A stretch of 64,000 bases of DNA from Chitinophagales bacterium (GTDB taxonomy: Bacteria > Bacteroidota > Bacteroidia > Chitinophagales > Saprospiraceae): the NCBI GenBank assembly GCA_013299105.1, contig JAAFJY010000035.1:1-64000 (forward strand), in the 5' to 3' direction. Each line of letters begins with the position of its first letter. Within the stretch, counting starts at the first letter, position 1. A program made the translations under genes and the position numbers. Below are positions 27,226-35,957 of the stretch, in pieces. The notes under the pieces were generated by a model. The model was not told the DNA's origin, made no database searches, and saw only the letters and a program-made list of their open reading frames with translations.

Positions 27226-29562
27226 ATGACTAGAAGTGCATGCTTTTTATTCCTTTTGCTTTTTGCCCAGCAGTTATACTCACAAGCAACCCAAACGATA
27301 CGAGGCGTGGTTATTGACGAGGCGTCCAACCAGCCGATCTTTGCCGCCGCAGTGACCGTTCTCAACACCAATCCCGCCATTGGGGCCTACACCGATTCAC
27401 TCGGTAATTTTACCATCTTAAAAGTGCCCGTTGGCCGTTACGACCTGCAAGTCAGCTACCTAGGGTATGAGACTAGCATTGTACGCGAAGTGACGGTCAT
27501 TGCAGGAAAGCAAACTTTCTTGAGCATTTCCCTCAAAGAAAGTGTTGCCCAGTTAGCAGAAATGCTGGTCAAGCCCCGTGAGAACAAAGCATTGCCATTG
27601 AATAAGATGGCCACCTTGAGTACTAAAATGCTCAGCGTGGAGGAGGCCAAACGCTATGCGGGTGGTTTTGACGACCCTGCCAGACTGGCCTCTTCGATTG
27701 CCGGGGCATCCAGCAATAGTGGCGACAACGGAATCATCATCAGGGGCAATGCGCCAAAGTTCATGCAGTGGAAAATGGAGGGCGTAGAAATCCCCAGTCC
27801 CAATCATTTTGGCGATTTGAACTACTTGGGGGGCGGGGTTTTGACCGCGCTCAGCAGCCAGATGTTGGCCAATTCTGATTTTTTTACCGGAGCTTTTCCT
27901 GCAGAGTACAGCAATGCCTTGTCAGGGGTTTTTGACATCGCCATGCGTACTGGAAACAACCAAAAACGGGAAAGCACACTGCAAGTAGGTCTCATTGGCT
28001 TAGAAAATGCCTCTGAAGGCCCCTTCAAAAAAGGTGGTCGCGCCTCTTACTTGTACAATTACCGTTATTCAACTTTGGCTTTATTGGAAGGCTTACTGCC
28101 AGAGGACGCCAACACGATCAAATACCAGGATTTATCATTCAAGTTGAACTTTCCTACCAAGAACGCTGGCACATTTTCAGTTTGGGGCATTAGTTTTATC
28201 GACAATGCCAGTTCAAAACCTAAAAAAGACAGCAAAGAATGGGAATATGAAGATGACAATGAAGACAACGTGATCAAGCAAAAAACCGGGGTATTGGGCC
28301 TTGGGCACAAGTATTTTTTCAACAACAGCACCTACTGGAAAACCACTTTGGCCGCTACCGTGAACGATGTAGATTGGACCGCGCAGAAACTCAATGCTGA
28401 ATTGGCGCTGAAGCCTTTTAGCAAAATCACGAACACCAACTCAAACCTGGTTTTGTCCACTTATGTCAACAAAAAATTCAACGCCAGGCATATCAATCGA
28501 ACAGGGATAGTCCTGACTGGTATGCGGTATGACATGCTCCTCAACAAGTCCCTCAAGTCAGGGGCCACCCCAACAGAAATTGTCAATGCAGATGGGGAAA
28601 GTCTGCTGGTGTCGGCATATAGCAGTTCTGCCATTCAGCTTACCGATAAATTATTGATGAATGCAGGGGTAAATGGGCAGTTTTTTACCTTGAATGAGCG
28701 CTACACGGTCGAACCGAGATTGGGTTTTAAGTATCAATTGTCAGAAAGGCAGTCTCTTGGCCTGGCCTATGGCCTGCACAGCCGCCTGGAAAGGTTGAAT
28801 TATTACTTCAACAATGACCTTGCCACTGGCGAAAAAGCGGTGAACAAAAACCTCGATTTTTCCAAGGCTCACCATATTGTATTGGGGTATGATTGGAATA
28901 TTTCTGAACTGGTACACCTCAAAATCGAGCCTTATTACCAGCAGCTCTATTCGATTCCGGTGATTCCAGACAGTTCTTTTTCCTTTATCAACCTGCAAAG
29001 CGATTTATTTTTTAGTGAAAAACTGGAAAATACTGGGTTGGGCCGCAATTACGGTATCGACCTGATGTTGGAAAAATACATGTCGAAGGGGTTCTATTAT
29101 TTGTTTTCTGGTTCGGTTTTCAATGCTGAATATAGAGGAGGCGACCATGTTTGGCGCGACACCCGCTTCAATCGCAACTATGTTTTCAATGTTTTAGCAG
29201 GCAAGGAATGGCAAATTGGACAGAACAAGCAAAACTCCCTGAGCTTGAATATAAGGTTGAGCTACCAGGGAGGCAATCGCTACTCGCCAGTTGATGAAGC
29301 GGCATCAAGGCTGCGGAAAGAGGTGGTGTACGATGAAAACCAGGCTTACTCGGTGCAGTCGGACCCCATGACAAACGTACATTTTACAGCCATCTACAAG
29401 CTCAACAAGCGAAACAGGTCCAGTGAAATTGCGCTGAAAATAATTAACCTGACTCAGCAAGCTGATTTTAGGGGGCACCTTTACAACTACCTGGAAAATA
29501 AGGTTGATCAGGAGTTGCCCGCCTTGCTGATCCCTAACTTGAGCTATAAGATTGAGTTTTAG
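27226..29562 (+). CDS. TonB-dependent receptor with carboxypeptidase-like N-terminal domain
   Basis: About 778 residues from ATG at 27226; an upstream ATG (27169) would put 19 residues before the signal peptide MTRSACFLFLLLFAQQLYSQ. Residues ~22-110 form a carboxypeptidase-regulatory-like domain (IRGVVIDEASNQPIFAAAVT). A plug domain follows (IIIRGNAPKFMQWKMEGVEI; FFTGAFPAEYSNALSGVFDI), then an outer-membrane beta-barrel to the C-terminal LLIPNLSYKIEF. It imports an unidentified substrate across the outer membrane using TonB. No SusD gene is adjacent, so a polysaccharide-utilisation role is not supported. Confidence 0.87.
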   Translation: MTRSACFLFLLLFAQQLYSQATQTIRGVVIDEASNQPIFAAAVTVLNTNPAIGAYTDSLGNFTILKVPVGRYDLQVSYLGYETSIVREVTVIAGKQTFLSISLKESVAQLAEMLVKPRENKALPLNKMATLSTKMLSVEEAKRYAGGFDDPARLASSIAGASSNSGDNGIIIRGNAPKFMQWKMEGVEIPSPNHFGDLNYLGGGVLTALSSQMLANSDFFTGAFPAEYSNALSGVFDIAMRTGNNQKRESTLQVGLIGLENASEGPFKKGGRASYLYNYRYSTLALLEGLLPEDANTIKYQDLSFKLNFPTKNAGTFSVWGISFIDNASSKPKKDSKEWEYEDDNEDNVIKQKTGVLGLGHKYFFNNSTYWKTTLAATVNDVDWTAQKLNAELALKPFSKITNTNSNLVLSTYVNKKFNARHINRTGIVLTGMRYDMLLNKSLKSGATPTEIVNADGESLLVSAYSSSAIQLTDKLLMNAGVNGQFFTLNERYTVEPRLGFKYQLSERQSLGLAYGLHSRLERLNYYFNNDLATGEKAVNKNLDFSKAHHIVLGYDWNISELVHLKIEPYYQQLYSIPVIPDSSFSFINLQSDLFFSEKLENTGLGRNYGIDLMLEKYMSKGFYYLFSGSVFNAEYRGGDHVWRDTRFNRNYVFNVLAGKEWQIGQNKQNSLSLNIRLSYQGGNRYSPVDEAASRLRKEVVYDENQAYSVQSDPMTNVHFTAIYKLNKRNRSSEIALKIINLTQQADFRGHLYNYLENKVDQELPALLIPNLSYKIEF

Positions 29563-30136
29563 GTGTTTTAAGCGCTTATGCATGTTCCCCCTTTTTGGTG
29601 GTTCCCGACTATTTGGCATTGGGGGCGAAAGCCTCCAGCCAAATGGTTTTAGGGCAGTGTTGAGAAATGGGCAGATGACCTGATCACACCTACCCCAAAC
29701 CCCCTCTCCCCAAAAATCCTGCGCCCAAGTCTGGTAAGTCAAGCCCGATAGATGTTACCCCATCGCTGAAAAAATCTTTGGGATCGGCCTAGATGTTCAA
29801 ATGAGTAATCCAGCCTTCGAGCGTGACCTCAGTGCTGTTAACTGCTCGACGGTGTAACCACCCTAGGCGTAAACGCACCAAATTTCTACAAAAAAGCGGG
29901 TACATATTCAAAGCCAGTTTTGGACTTTAAGGCAATTTCAAATTGATTCAAAAAATTGATTTACAAAATATTACAAAAGAGCATGTAGTGGTTTTATAGC
30001 AAATCCTAAGGGGACAAAAGTGGTTTTTTGTCCTTTCAGGGGTCAAATGTTGTGCTGATCTTTGGCTGGAATAAAAATGCGCCATAGAAGCCACTGATCT
30101 TTAATTCGGCAAATTTTATTCGTGTGTGTGACTCTT
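29563..30136. other. Intergenic region with hairpin and gene remnant
   Basis: No intact gene. A nested hairpin occurs at 29611-29644 (ATTTGGC ... GCCAAAT, with inner GGGGGC-GAAA-GCCTCC). A decayed SGNH hydrolase fragment lies at 29705-29830. The remainder to 30136 is AT-rich and unassigned. Confidence 0.6.
29705..29830 (-). pseudogene. Decayed C-terminal fragment of an SGNH hydrolase gene
   Basis: The plus-strand sequence from about 29705 aligns with 31257-31372, the 3' end of the intact SGNH hydrolase gene: both share GCCCAAGTCTGGTAAGTCAA, then CATCGCTGAAAAAATC-like and GGATCGGC, then ATCCAGCCTTCGAG. Minus-strand translation gives GLTYQTWAQD and DPKDFFSDGV, against GLTYQTWARD and DPADFFSDGVHPSG in the intact gene. 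An in-frame stop and lost His show decay. It is a partial duplicate of the gene 1.5 kb away. Confidence 0.7.
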
Positions 30137-30232
30137 GCCCCGCTTCGCGAGGCTATGCTAGGAACACGGATATAACGGATGAAACGGATGAACACGGATT
30201 TCCAGTGTGACGTTGACCACGATGTTGACCTC
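30137..30232 (+). repeat. Hairpin-headed dispersed repeat, copy 3 (left flank of the GxxExxY gene)
   Basis: Head GCCCCGCTTCGCGAGGC is followed by AGGAACACGGATATAACGGA, TGAAACGGATGAACACGGAT and a TTCCAGTGTGACGTTGACCA tail. It lies 68 bp before the GxxExxY gene, in inverted orientation to the 30721 copy. Confidence 0.75.
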
Positions 30233-30300
30233 AAAAGCAAACCAAATCAAGCTTCGAAATGCTTTCTTTATTTTTTTACTAATTTCAACAAATAGCTAAC

Positions 30301-30684
30301 ATGTTACTTCACAGCAACATTTCAGATGAGATCATTCACTCCTTTTACCATGTTTACAATGAACTTGGCTACGGTTTTCTTGAAAAAGTCTATCAAAAGG
30401 CATTGTTGCATGAATTACAATTGAGAGGTTGCACCGCTCTTTCCCAACAACTTTGCCAGGTATATTACAAGGGATTGGTGATCGGAGAATACTATGCCGA
30501 TATCTTGGTTCAAGATGCTATCATTTTGGAGCTGAAAGCTAGTGAAGCCATTATTAATGAGCACAAGATACAATTGCTCAATTACCTCAAAGCCACTAAC
30601 ATTGAAGTTGGTTTTGTATTAAATTTTGGAAAAAAACCGGAATTTGAGCGCATTATCCTCACTAATGACCGCAAAAGAAGATAA
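30301..30684 (+). CDS. GxxExxY family protein (PD-(D/E)XK-like)
   Basis: A 127-residue protein. It begins with ISDEIIHSFYHVYNELGYGF and contains the naming motif GFLEKVY (G-x-x-E-x-x-Y), then a nuclease-like core YYADILVQDAIILELKA with the D...E-x-K pattern, and a C-terminal GFVLNFGKKPEFERII. The length is normal for the family and all motifs are intact. Family members resemble PD-(D/E)XK nucleases, but no biochemical function is established to my knowledge. The gene is flanked by inverted copies of the dispersed hairpin-headed repeat (30137-30232 and 30721-30807), which suggests mobility or repeat processing. Confidence 0.9.
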   Translation: MLLHSNISDEIIHSFYHVYNELGYGFLEKVYQKALLHELQLRGCTALSQQLCQVYYKGLVIGEYYADILVQDAIILELKASEAIINEHKIQLLNYLKATNIEVGFVLNFGKKPEFERIILTNDRKRR

Positions 30685-30720
30685 AAATGGAGTGAATTAA
30701 TTGGCCATGGCCATTGGTTA

Positions 30721-30807
30721 GCGCAAGGTCAACATCAAGTTAGCGATCAGTGTACATCCGTTTCATCCGTCTCATCCGTGTTCCAAATACCAGCCTGCGC
30801 AGCAGGC
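30721..30807 (-). repeat. Hairpin-headed dispersed repeat, copy 4 (right flank, inverted)
   Basis: On the minus strand, head hairpin GCCTGC-TGC-GCAGGC is followed by TGGAACACGGATGAGACGG and ATGAAACGGATGTACACTGA, ending TTGATGTTGACCTTGCGC. It lies 37 bp after the GxxExxY stop codon. Confidence 0.75.
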
Positions 30808-30884
30808 AAAAAAGCTAACTGTGGCTCGGAACTTTACTCAGAAAATTTCAAAAACAATTGTTAACTTTATCACGTTTACGCAAC

Positions 30885-31202
30885 ATGGAACTCATCGTCA
30901 TAAATCAAATGGAAACCATGAATATCCACTACGACATCGAAAAAGATGGTCTTTATCTTGAAGGCATCGAGAAAGGCATCGAGAAAGGTCGTGAAGAAGG
31001 CATCGAACTAGAAAAACGCAATTTTGTACACAACCTCTGGTCCTTACAAGAGTTTTCTATTGAAAAAATGGCCTCAATGGTAGGACTGGATGAAGAACAA
31101 TTGCTGATAACCCTACTTGACTTGTTACAAACAGAAGAAAATACCTTGGAGGAGGCTTTGGCCATTATTGAACAATACCGACTTCGTTTTTCCGACAACT
31201 GA
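30885..31202 (+). CDS. Short remnant resembling the C-terminus of an Rpn/PD-(D/E)XK transposase-type nuclease
   Basis: A 105-residue frame from ATG at 30885 (a TTG at 30858 could add 9 residues). It contains the repeat-like EGIEKGIEKGREEGIELEKR and a helical tail (IEKMASMVGLDEEQLLITLL), typical of the end of Rpn-family recombination-promoting nucleases or 'putative transposases' common in Bacteroidota. The N-terminal nuclease domain (usually ~200 residues) is missing, replaced by repeat copy 4 and the GxxExxY unit upstream. It is probably a truncated remnant, possibly still expressed. Family call is moderate. Confidence 0.5.
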   Translation: MELIVINQMETMNIHYDIEKDGLYLEGIEKGIEKGREEGIELEKRNFVHNLWSLQEFSIEKMASMVGLDEEQLLITLLDLLQTEENTLEEALAIIEQYRLRFSDN

Positions 31203-31229
31203 TTTTTTGGGGAAATCAGCGCTCTAACA

Positions 31230-32003
31230 TCAATTCACCACCTCCCCCATCACCCCAGTCCCCAAATCCCGTGCCCAAGTCTGGTAAGTCAATCCCGAAG
31301 GATGCACCCCGTCGCTGAAAAAATCAGCCGGATCGGCTTGGATGGAATAACGCTTGATCCAGCCTTCGAGGGTGATGATTTCCGAACGGTAATAGACATT
31401 CGAGTGGTTCTTTACTTCCTCGGCCAGGGTTTTGCCCAATATTTCGACCAGATTGCCGATCACGAACTTGATGACGGGGGTGAACGCAGGGAAAAGTTTG
31501 ATCGGTGGCATGTTGGCAAAAACAATGGGCGTGTCAGGGAATCGCAGCCGCAGTTCCTGAATCAAACTACGGATTTGGACTCGCCAGCGCCAGGGGCGAT
31601 TGAGGGTAAATGCATCGTTTCCACCCAGACCAATGACGATCAGGTCTGCTTGTTTTTCACTGATTTTGGAGACAATTTTGGTCTTCACCCGCTCAGCGGT
31701 ATAGCCGCTGCGGGCATATACCCGCCAGTTTACACTGCGTTTTAGCCCTTGGGCCAGGGTCTCGGCCAGGGTGCCGGAAAAACCTTCCTGGTGGGTGCTT
31801 ACTCCCACGCCGGCAATGGTGCTTTCGCCCAGGCAAAGCAAGCTGAAGGGCTGGCAGAATTGTGGCTGTGCGATGCCTTGAGGGTCGGCAGCTTCGGGAA
31901 GGGTAGGCACTTCGCGGCGGATTCTTTTGCCCTGAAAATAGAGTAGGGGTAGGAGGGGAACGGCGGCGAGCGCCCCAAAAATGAAGCGAGTGTAAGTAGT
32001 CAT
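31230..32003 (-). CDS. SGNH/GDSL-type hydrolase
   Basis: About 257 residues from ATG at 32003. A longer frame from 32120 overlaps the upstream gene and places 39 Lys-rich residues before the membrane/signal segment (YTRFIFGALAAVPLLPLLYF), so it is unlikely. Catalytic blocks are LLCLGESTIAGVG (block I Ser, GES instead of GDS), IGLGGNDAF (block III) and FFSDGVHPSG (block V Asp-x-x-His). SGNH enzymes are lipases, esterases or deacylases; the substrate is unknown. The N-terminal helix suggests membrane attachment or export. A decayed copy of its 3' end lies at 29705-29830. Confidence 0.82.
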   Translation of the reverse strand: MTTYTRFIFGALAAVPLLPLLYFQGKRIRREVPTLPEAADPQGIAQPQFCQPFSLLCLGESTIAGVGVSTHQEGFSGTLAETLAQGLKRSVNWRVYARSGYTAERVKTKIVSKISEKQADLIVIGLGGNDAFTLNRPWRWRVQIRSLIQELRLRFPDTPIVFANMPPIKLFPAFTPVIKFVIGNLVEILGKTLAEEVKNHSNVYYRSEIITLEGWIKRYSIQADPADFFSDGVHPSGLTYQTWARDLGTGVMGEVVN

Positions 32004-32025
32004 TGTTTTGATCACGGATGTTCGT

Positions 32026-33207
32026 TTATTCAGGTTTTTGCGAGAAGCCCTCAATGGTCCTGCCACCGTGTTTCCAGGCTTCGTCGTTTTCTTTTTTGAG
32101 TTGGGCTTCAAAATAATCACCAGGCTTGTAATCTTTTTCGATTTTTTGGGCCATCAGCGTCAATTTTTTGAGGGCTTCACTTTTATCGGTTTCTCCCAAT
32201 TTGGCTTTTCCCACCGCATTTTTTAAGGTTTCGATGCTTTCGTCATACACTTTGGTAGGCACTGGAAAAGGCCTTCCACCTTTGCTGCCATGCGCAAAAC
32301 TGAACCTGGCAGGGTCGCTGAAGCGGGTCGGGGTGCCATGAATCACTTCGCTGACCAAGGCCAATGACTGCAAAGTACGTGGCCCCAAGCCTTTGAGCAA
32401 TAGCAATTCGTCGAATTGTTGGGTTTCCGATTCTTGAGCTAGCCACAAAATGCTGCCCAGGCGCTTCAAGTCCACGTCTTTTTGGAGGACACCATATTGT
32501 TTGGGCAAATCCATGTGGGGAATTTCTTTCAGCACGCGATCGGGGTGTTCACTGGTAATGTTGAGCATGTCCTGTTGGGCAGGTAGGGCTCGTTTGTCCA
32601 CCAAATTGAGAATTTCGCCCTGGTCTTCTCCACAAATGGCGGTATGTGGTTCTTCGGTAAAAGATTGAAAAGCCCCCGAATGCCAGTGATAACGCCGGGC
32701 AGTTGAGGTGTCAGGGTCCATGCCTTGCTGGATCACGGACCAATCACCGGCGCTGCTGAGCAGAAAACTGTGCAAGTAAATTTGGAAACCGTCTTGGATG
32801 GCGGTATTGTCCACTTTTGCCGAGAGGCGACTAGCGCGTTGGAGTGCAGTACCATTCAAACCCGTTTTATCAGCCAGGATTTGTAGTTCATTGGGAGTTT
32901 GTAGCGAGTCTTTGCCTTTGCCGCCGCATACGTACAAGCCAAGATCCACCGCATGTGGATTCAAAGATTTTTTGAGGGCCGACATCACCGCAGTGGTGAC
33001 TCCTGAAGAATTCCAGTCCATGCCAATCACCGACCCAAAGCTCTGAAACCAGAATGGATCACTGATGCGCTGCAAGAACCCCTGTTGGCCGTAATGCAAG
33101 ACAATGGACTCCACAATGGGCAAACTCAATTTGACCATGCGTTCGAACAACCAGGAGGGGATGCTGCCCCCCATCAGTGCCAGGTCGGCTGTACCGGAAC
33201 GTTTCAT
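32026..33207 (-). CDS. DUF763 family protein
   Basis: About 393 residues from ATG at 33207 (a TTG at 33225 could add six). It begins with the DUF763 signature KRSGTADLALMGGSIPSWLF and contains AICGEDQGEI (about 200), then ELLLLKGLGPRTLQSLALVS, a helix-hairpin-helix-like segment usually associated with nucleic-acid contact, and HGSKGGRPFPVPTKVYDESI near the end. It has no signal peptide. The function is not established. It starts the gene pair with the SGNH hydrolase (22 bp gap). Confidence 0.85.
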   Translation of the reverse strand: MKRSGTADLALMGGSIPSWLFERMVKLSLPIVESIVLHYGQQGFLQRISDPFWFQSFGSVIGMDWNSSGVTTAVMSALKKSLNPHAVDLGLYVCGGKGKDSLQTPNELQILADKTGLNGTALQRASRLSAKVDNTAIQDGFQIYLHSFLLSSAGDWSVIQQGMDPDTSTARRYHWHSGAFQSFTEEPHTAICGEDQGEILNLVDKRALPAQQDMLNITSEHPDRVLKEIPHMDLPKQYGVLQKDVDLKRLGSILWLAQESETQQFDELLLLKGLGPRTLQSLALVSEVIHGTPTRFSDPARFSFAHGSKGGRPFPVPTKVYDESIETLKNAVGKAKLGETDKSEALKKLTLMAQKIEKDYKPGDYFEAQLKKENDEAWKHGGRTIEGFSQKPE

Positions 33208-33282
33208 GTGCTTGGTTTGATTCAAAAATCCAGTTGGTTCTCAATTGGGTAAATTTCAATTAAGAAGCAACTGGATTGACTT

Positions 33283-34860
33283 TTAATGTGCCGAGCCAAT
33301 GTCCGTGACTTGGCCTTTTTTGATACGAGCAAAAAAGATCAAGGGCAACACACAAGCACAAATGATACCAATTAGTAAGAAGCCTTCTGCGTAACTTATG
33401 ATGGCCGATTGAGTTGAAACTGCTCCTTCAATGGCCCCGGCTGCCATCGCGGTAGCTTCTTCGTAAGACTTGCCTTGTGCTTGAAACCTCTGTACCAATC
33501 CATAAAATCGTTCATTAGATGACGGATTGTACTGGGAAATGTTGCTGATCAGGTCATTTCGGTGTATTGCAAACCGATGAGTTACAAAAGTGTTCATTAC
33601 TGCGATCCCAACTGCACCGCCCAGTAACCTCAGCATATTTGAAAGACCCGATGCTTGAGCAAGATCGTTTCCCTTCAAACCAGCTAAGGTCAGGCCTGCA
33701 ACGGGTACAAAAATAAACCCAAATCCAAACCCTCGAATCATTTGAGGCCAGAACCAATCCCATTCGCCAGAGTCGGGAGTGGCCAAGAAGTAGGTGATCA
33801 CTTCATACCCAATCACTGCTGAAAAACCCAAAATGACCAAAGCCTTAGGGCTGACTCCTTTTTGTAAAAGGGTGGCATTGAGTCCCATGAGCATACCAGT
33901 CAAAAATGAACTTGGTAGAATGAGCAAACCCGTGCGGGTCGCATTCCAACCCAAAAAGCCTTGTACAAAAATCGGATAGAGAAACACCGAGCAGTAAATC
34001 GAAATGCCAAAAGCGATATTGAGCATGCAGCCAATGATGACATTTCGGTTTTTCAACACGCGCAAATCTACTACCGGATAAGCGATGCGGAACTCACGGA
34101 CGATGAACGCGACGATCCCCAGTACTGCTAACGAAGAGAAGGTAAGGATAAAATCGCTATTGAACCAATCCTTGCGCTCCCCTTCTTCCAAAACCAGTTG
34201 TAAGCTGCCAATTCCAAGGATCAGAAATAGGATACCCCAATAGTCCACTTTGGTTTTTTCCTTTGATTTACCCCCTTTGATGTATTTCCAGGAAAGGTAG
34301 GTGGCAATAATCCCGATGGGAACATTGACGTAAAAAATCCACCCCCAAGAGTAATTGTCGGTTAAAAAACCACCTAAGACTGGCCCCAGGGTTGGCCCCA
34401 TAACGATGCCTGCCCCAAAGATGCCATTGGCTTTGTCTACTTCTTCAGGTGGAAAAGTTTCAACCAGCACAGTTTGTGCAGTAGCCAGAAGCGCCCCTCC
34501 GCCAATGCCCTGCATAAAACGCCAAAAGACGAGCGCATAGATGGATCCGGCACTACCACACAAAAAAGAAGTAATCGTGAATAAGACAACTGACGCAGTG
34601 AAATAGACTTTTCGACCAAAAATATTACTCAAAAACCCAGTCATTGGAATAATGATGATATTCGAGATGGCGTAAGCCGTAATTACCCATGCAGTTTCTT
34701 CGATGGTAGCACCTAAATTGCCCGCAATTTGCCTGGTAGCTACATTCACAATGGAAGTATCAATCAACTCCATGATGGCGCAAGTGATCACGGTAATGGT
34801 GATCAGCCATTTTCGGAATCCCGTTTCATAAGTCGGAACCGCTGCGTGAAGATCACTCAT
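33283..34860 (-). CDS. MFS multidrug efflux transporter, DHA2/EmrB type (14 TM)
   Basis: A 525-residue inner-membrane protein with about fourteen transmembrane segments. It contains the DHA2 motifs ELIDTSIVNVATRQIAGNLG (TM1), GFLSNIFGRKVYF (motif A region), RFMQGIGGGALLA, and GPTLGPVLGGFLTDN (motif C, antiporter). It likely exports hydrophobic compounds using the proton gradient, with the adaptor and TolC-like proteins encoded just upstream. The ATG overlaps the adaptor gene's stop by 8 bp. It is the last gene of the operon. Confidence 0.93.
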   Translation of the reverse strand: MSDLHAAVPTYETGFRKWLITITVITCAIMELIDTSIVNVATRQIAGNLGATIEETAWVITAYAISNIIIIPMTGFLSNIFGRKVYFTASVVLFTITSFLCGSAGSIYALVFWRFMQGIGGGALLATAQTVLVETFPPEEVDKANGIFGAGIVMGPTLGPVLGGFLTDNYSWGWIFYVNVPIGIIATYLSWKYIKGGKSKEKTKVDYWGILFLILGIGSLQLVLEEGERKDWFNSDFILTFSSLAVLGIVAFIVREFRIAYPVVDLRVLKNRNVIIGCMLNIAFGISIYCSVFLYPIFVQGFLGWNATRTGLLILPSSFLTGMLMGLNATLLQKGVSPKALVILGFSAVIGYEVITYFLATPDSGEWDWFWPQMIRGFGFGFIFVPVAGLTLAGLKGNDLAQASGLSNMLRLLGGAVGIAVMNTFVTHRFAIHRNDLISNISQYNPSSNERFYGLVQRFQAQGKSYEEATAMAAGAIEGAVSTQSAIISYAEGFLLIGIICACVLPLIFFARIKKGQVTDIGSAH

Positions 34861-35938
34861 TCTCCTTGGTTTTGATTTTGACGTTTACACTCATACCCGC
34901 CCGTAAGGGGTAATTTGGATCTTTGGCTCCCTGTAACTCAATTTTAACAGGAATACGTTGGGTTACTTTTACGAAATTACCAGTGGCATTGTCTGGTGGT
35001 AAAAGTGAGAACTTGGCACCAGTAGCTTGCGACAAGGATGCTACTTTGCCCTCAAAAACCTGATCAGGATAGGCATCTACTTCAACTTCGGCATCTTGAC
35101 CTTTGCGGATTGCGGAAATCTGCGTTTCTTTGAAATTGGCAACTACCCATACTTTTTGATCGTTGGTAATCGCCATCAAAGGTTGACCAATAGAGACCAC
35201 TTGCCCTTTTTGAACGTTCTTTTTGCTGACCACGCCATTGGAAGGTGATTTGATCACACAATAAGACCATTGGAGTTGTGCATTTTCAAGATTGTTTGCA
35301 GCTTGTTTTACCGATAACTCAGCCAAACTCACCCCATTATCAGAGCTCGCAATGTTACTGCGAGTGGTCTCAACTTGATTTTTAGCGGCGGCAATTTGTT
35401 GTTTCAAGGCACTTACTTGACCTAAAGCGATTTGGAGTTGCGCCTCAGCAGCCTCTTTTTCCGCTTGAATACCATCAAATTGCTGCTGCGTAGCAGCTTT
35501 TTGCGCCAAGAGTTGACGGAAACGTTCAAATTCTTTAGTGACTGCACCAAGGCGGACTTTGGCCGCATCAACGCCAGCTTGGGCTGAGGCCATATTGGCT
35601 TCTACCGCTTGAGAGTTGGCTGCAACCGTAGCTACACTTGATAAAGTAGTTCCTTTGTTGGCTTTTGAAAGTTGGACATTTTGTTGGGCAATGGCTAAAG
35701 CAAGCTCAGCTTGTTTCACGGCAATGCGATAAGCTGTATCGTCCAAAAGTACCAGGGTGTCACCTTCAGCCACATTTTGATTGTCATCAACCAGAATTTC
35801 GATCACCGTTCCGTTGGTTTTAGGAATAACAGGGCTAATATCGCTGTCTAGTTGGGCATTGTCTGTTTCAGGGCCTTGACTGCAAGCTGTCATAAAAACG
35901 CCAAAGGCCAGGCAGAGAATAACTCGAAAAGTATACAT
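34853..35938 (-). CDS. HlyD/EmrA-type efflux membrane-fusion lipoprotein
   Basis: A 361-residue periplasmic adaptor with a lipoprotein signal (YTFRVILCLAFGVFMTAC, lipidated Cys about 19). A lipoyl half-domain (GTVIEILVDDNQNVAEGDTL) is followed by a long alpha-helical hairpin rich in Ala/Gln (about 75-235), the second lipoyl half (WSYCVIKSPSNGVVSKKNVQ) and a beta-barrel (KVWVVANFKETQISAIRKGQ). It bridges the MFS pump and the TolC-type channel. It begins 20 bp after the TolC-like gene. Confidence 0.93.
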   Translation of the reverse strand: MYTFRVILCLAFGVFMTACSQGPETDNAQLDSDISPVIPKTNGTVIEILVDDNQNVAEGDTLVLLDDTAYRIAVKQAELALAIAQQNVQLSKANKGTTLSSVATVAANSQAVEANMASAQAGVDAAKVRLGAVTKEFERFRQLLAQKAATQQQFDGIQAEKEAAEAQLQIALGQVSALKQQIAAAKNQVETTRSNIASSDNGVSLAELSVKQAANNLENAQLQWSYCVIKSPSNGVVSKKNVQKGQVVSIGQPLMAITNDQKVWVVANFKETQISAIRKGQDAEVEVDAYPDQVFEGKVASLSQATGAKFSLLPPDNATGNFVKVTQRIPVKIELQGAKDPNYPLRAGMSVNVKIKTKENE

Positions 35939-35957
35939 TGTAGTGGTGTGTTAAAGG

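Noticed and set aside
29305-29742. 145-codon minus-strand frame
   Set aside because: It overlaps the well-supported TonB receptor 3' end; only its first residues reflect the decayed SGNH fragment.
32004-32120. N-terminal extension of the SGNH hydrolase
   Set aside because: It overlaps the DUF763 gene by ~95 bp and puts a Lys-rich stretch before the membrane segment; ATG at 32003 fits better.
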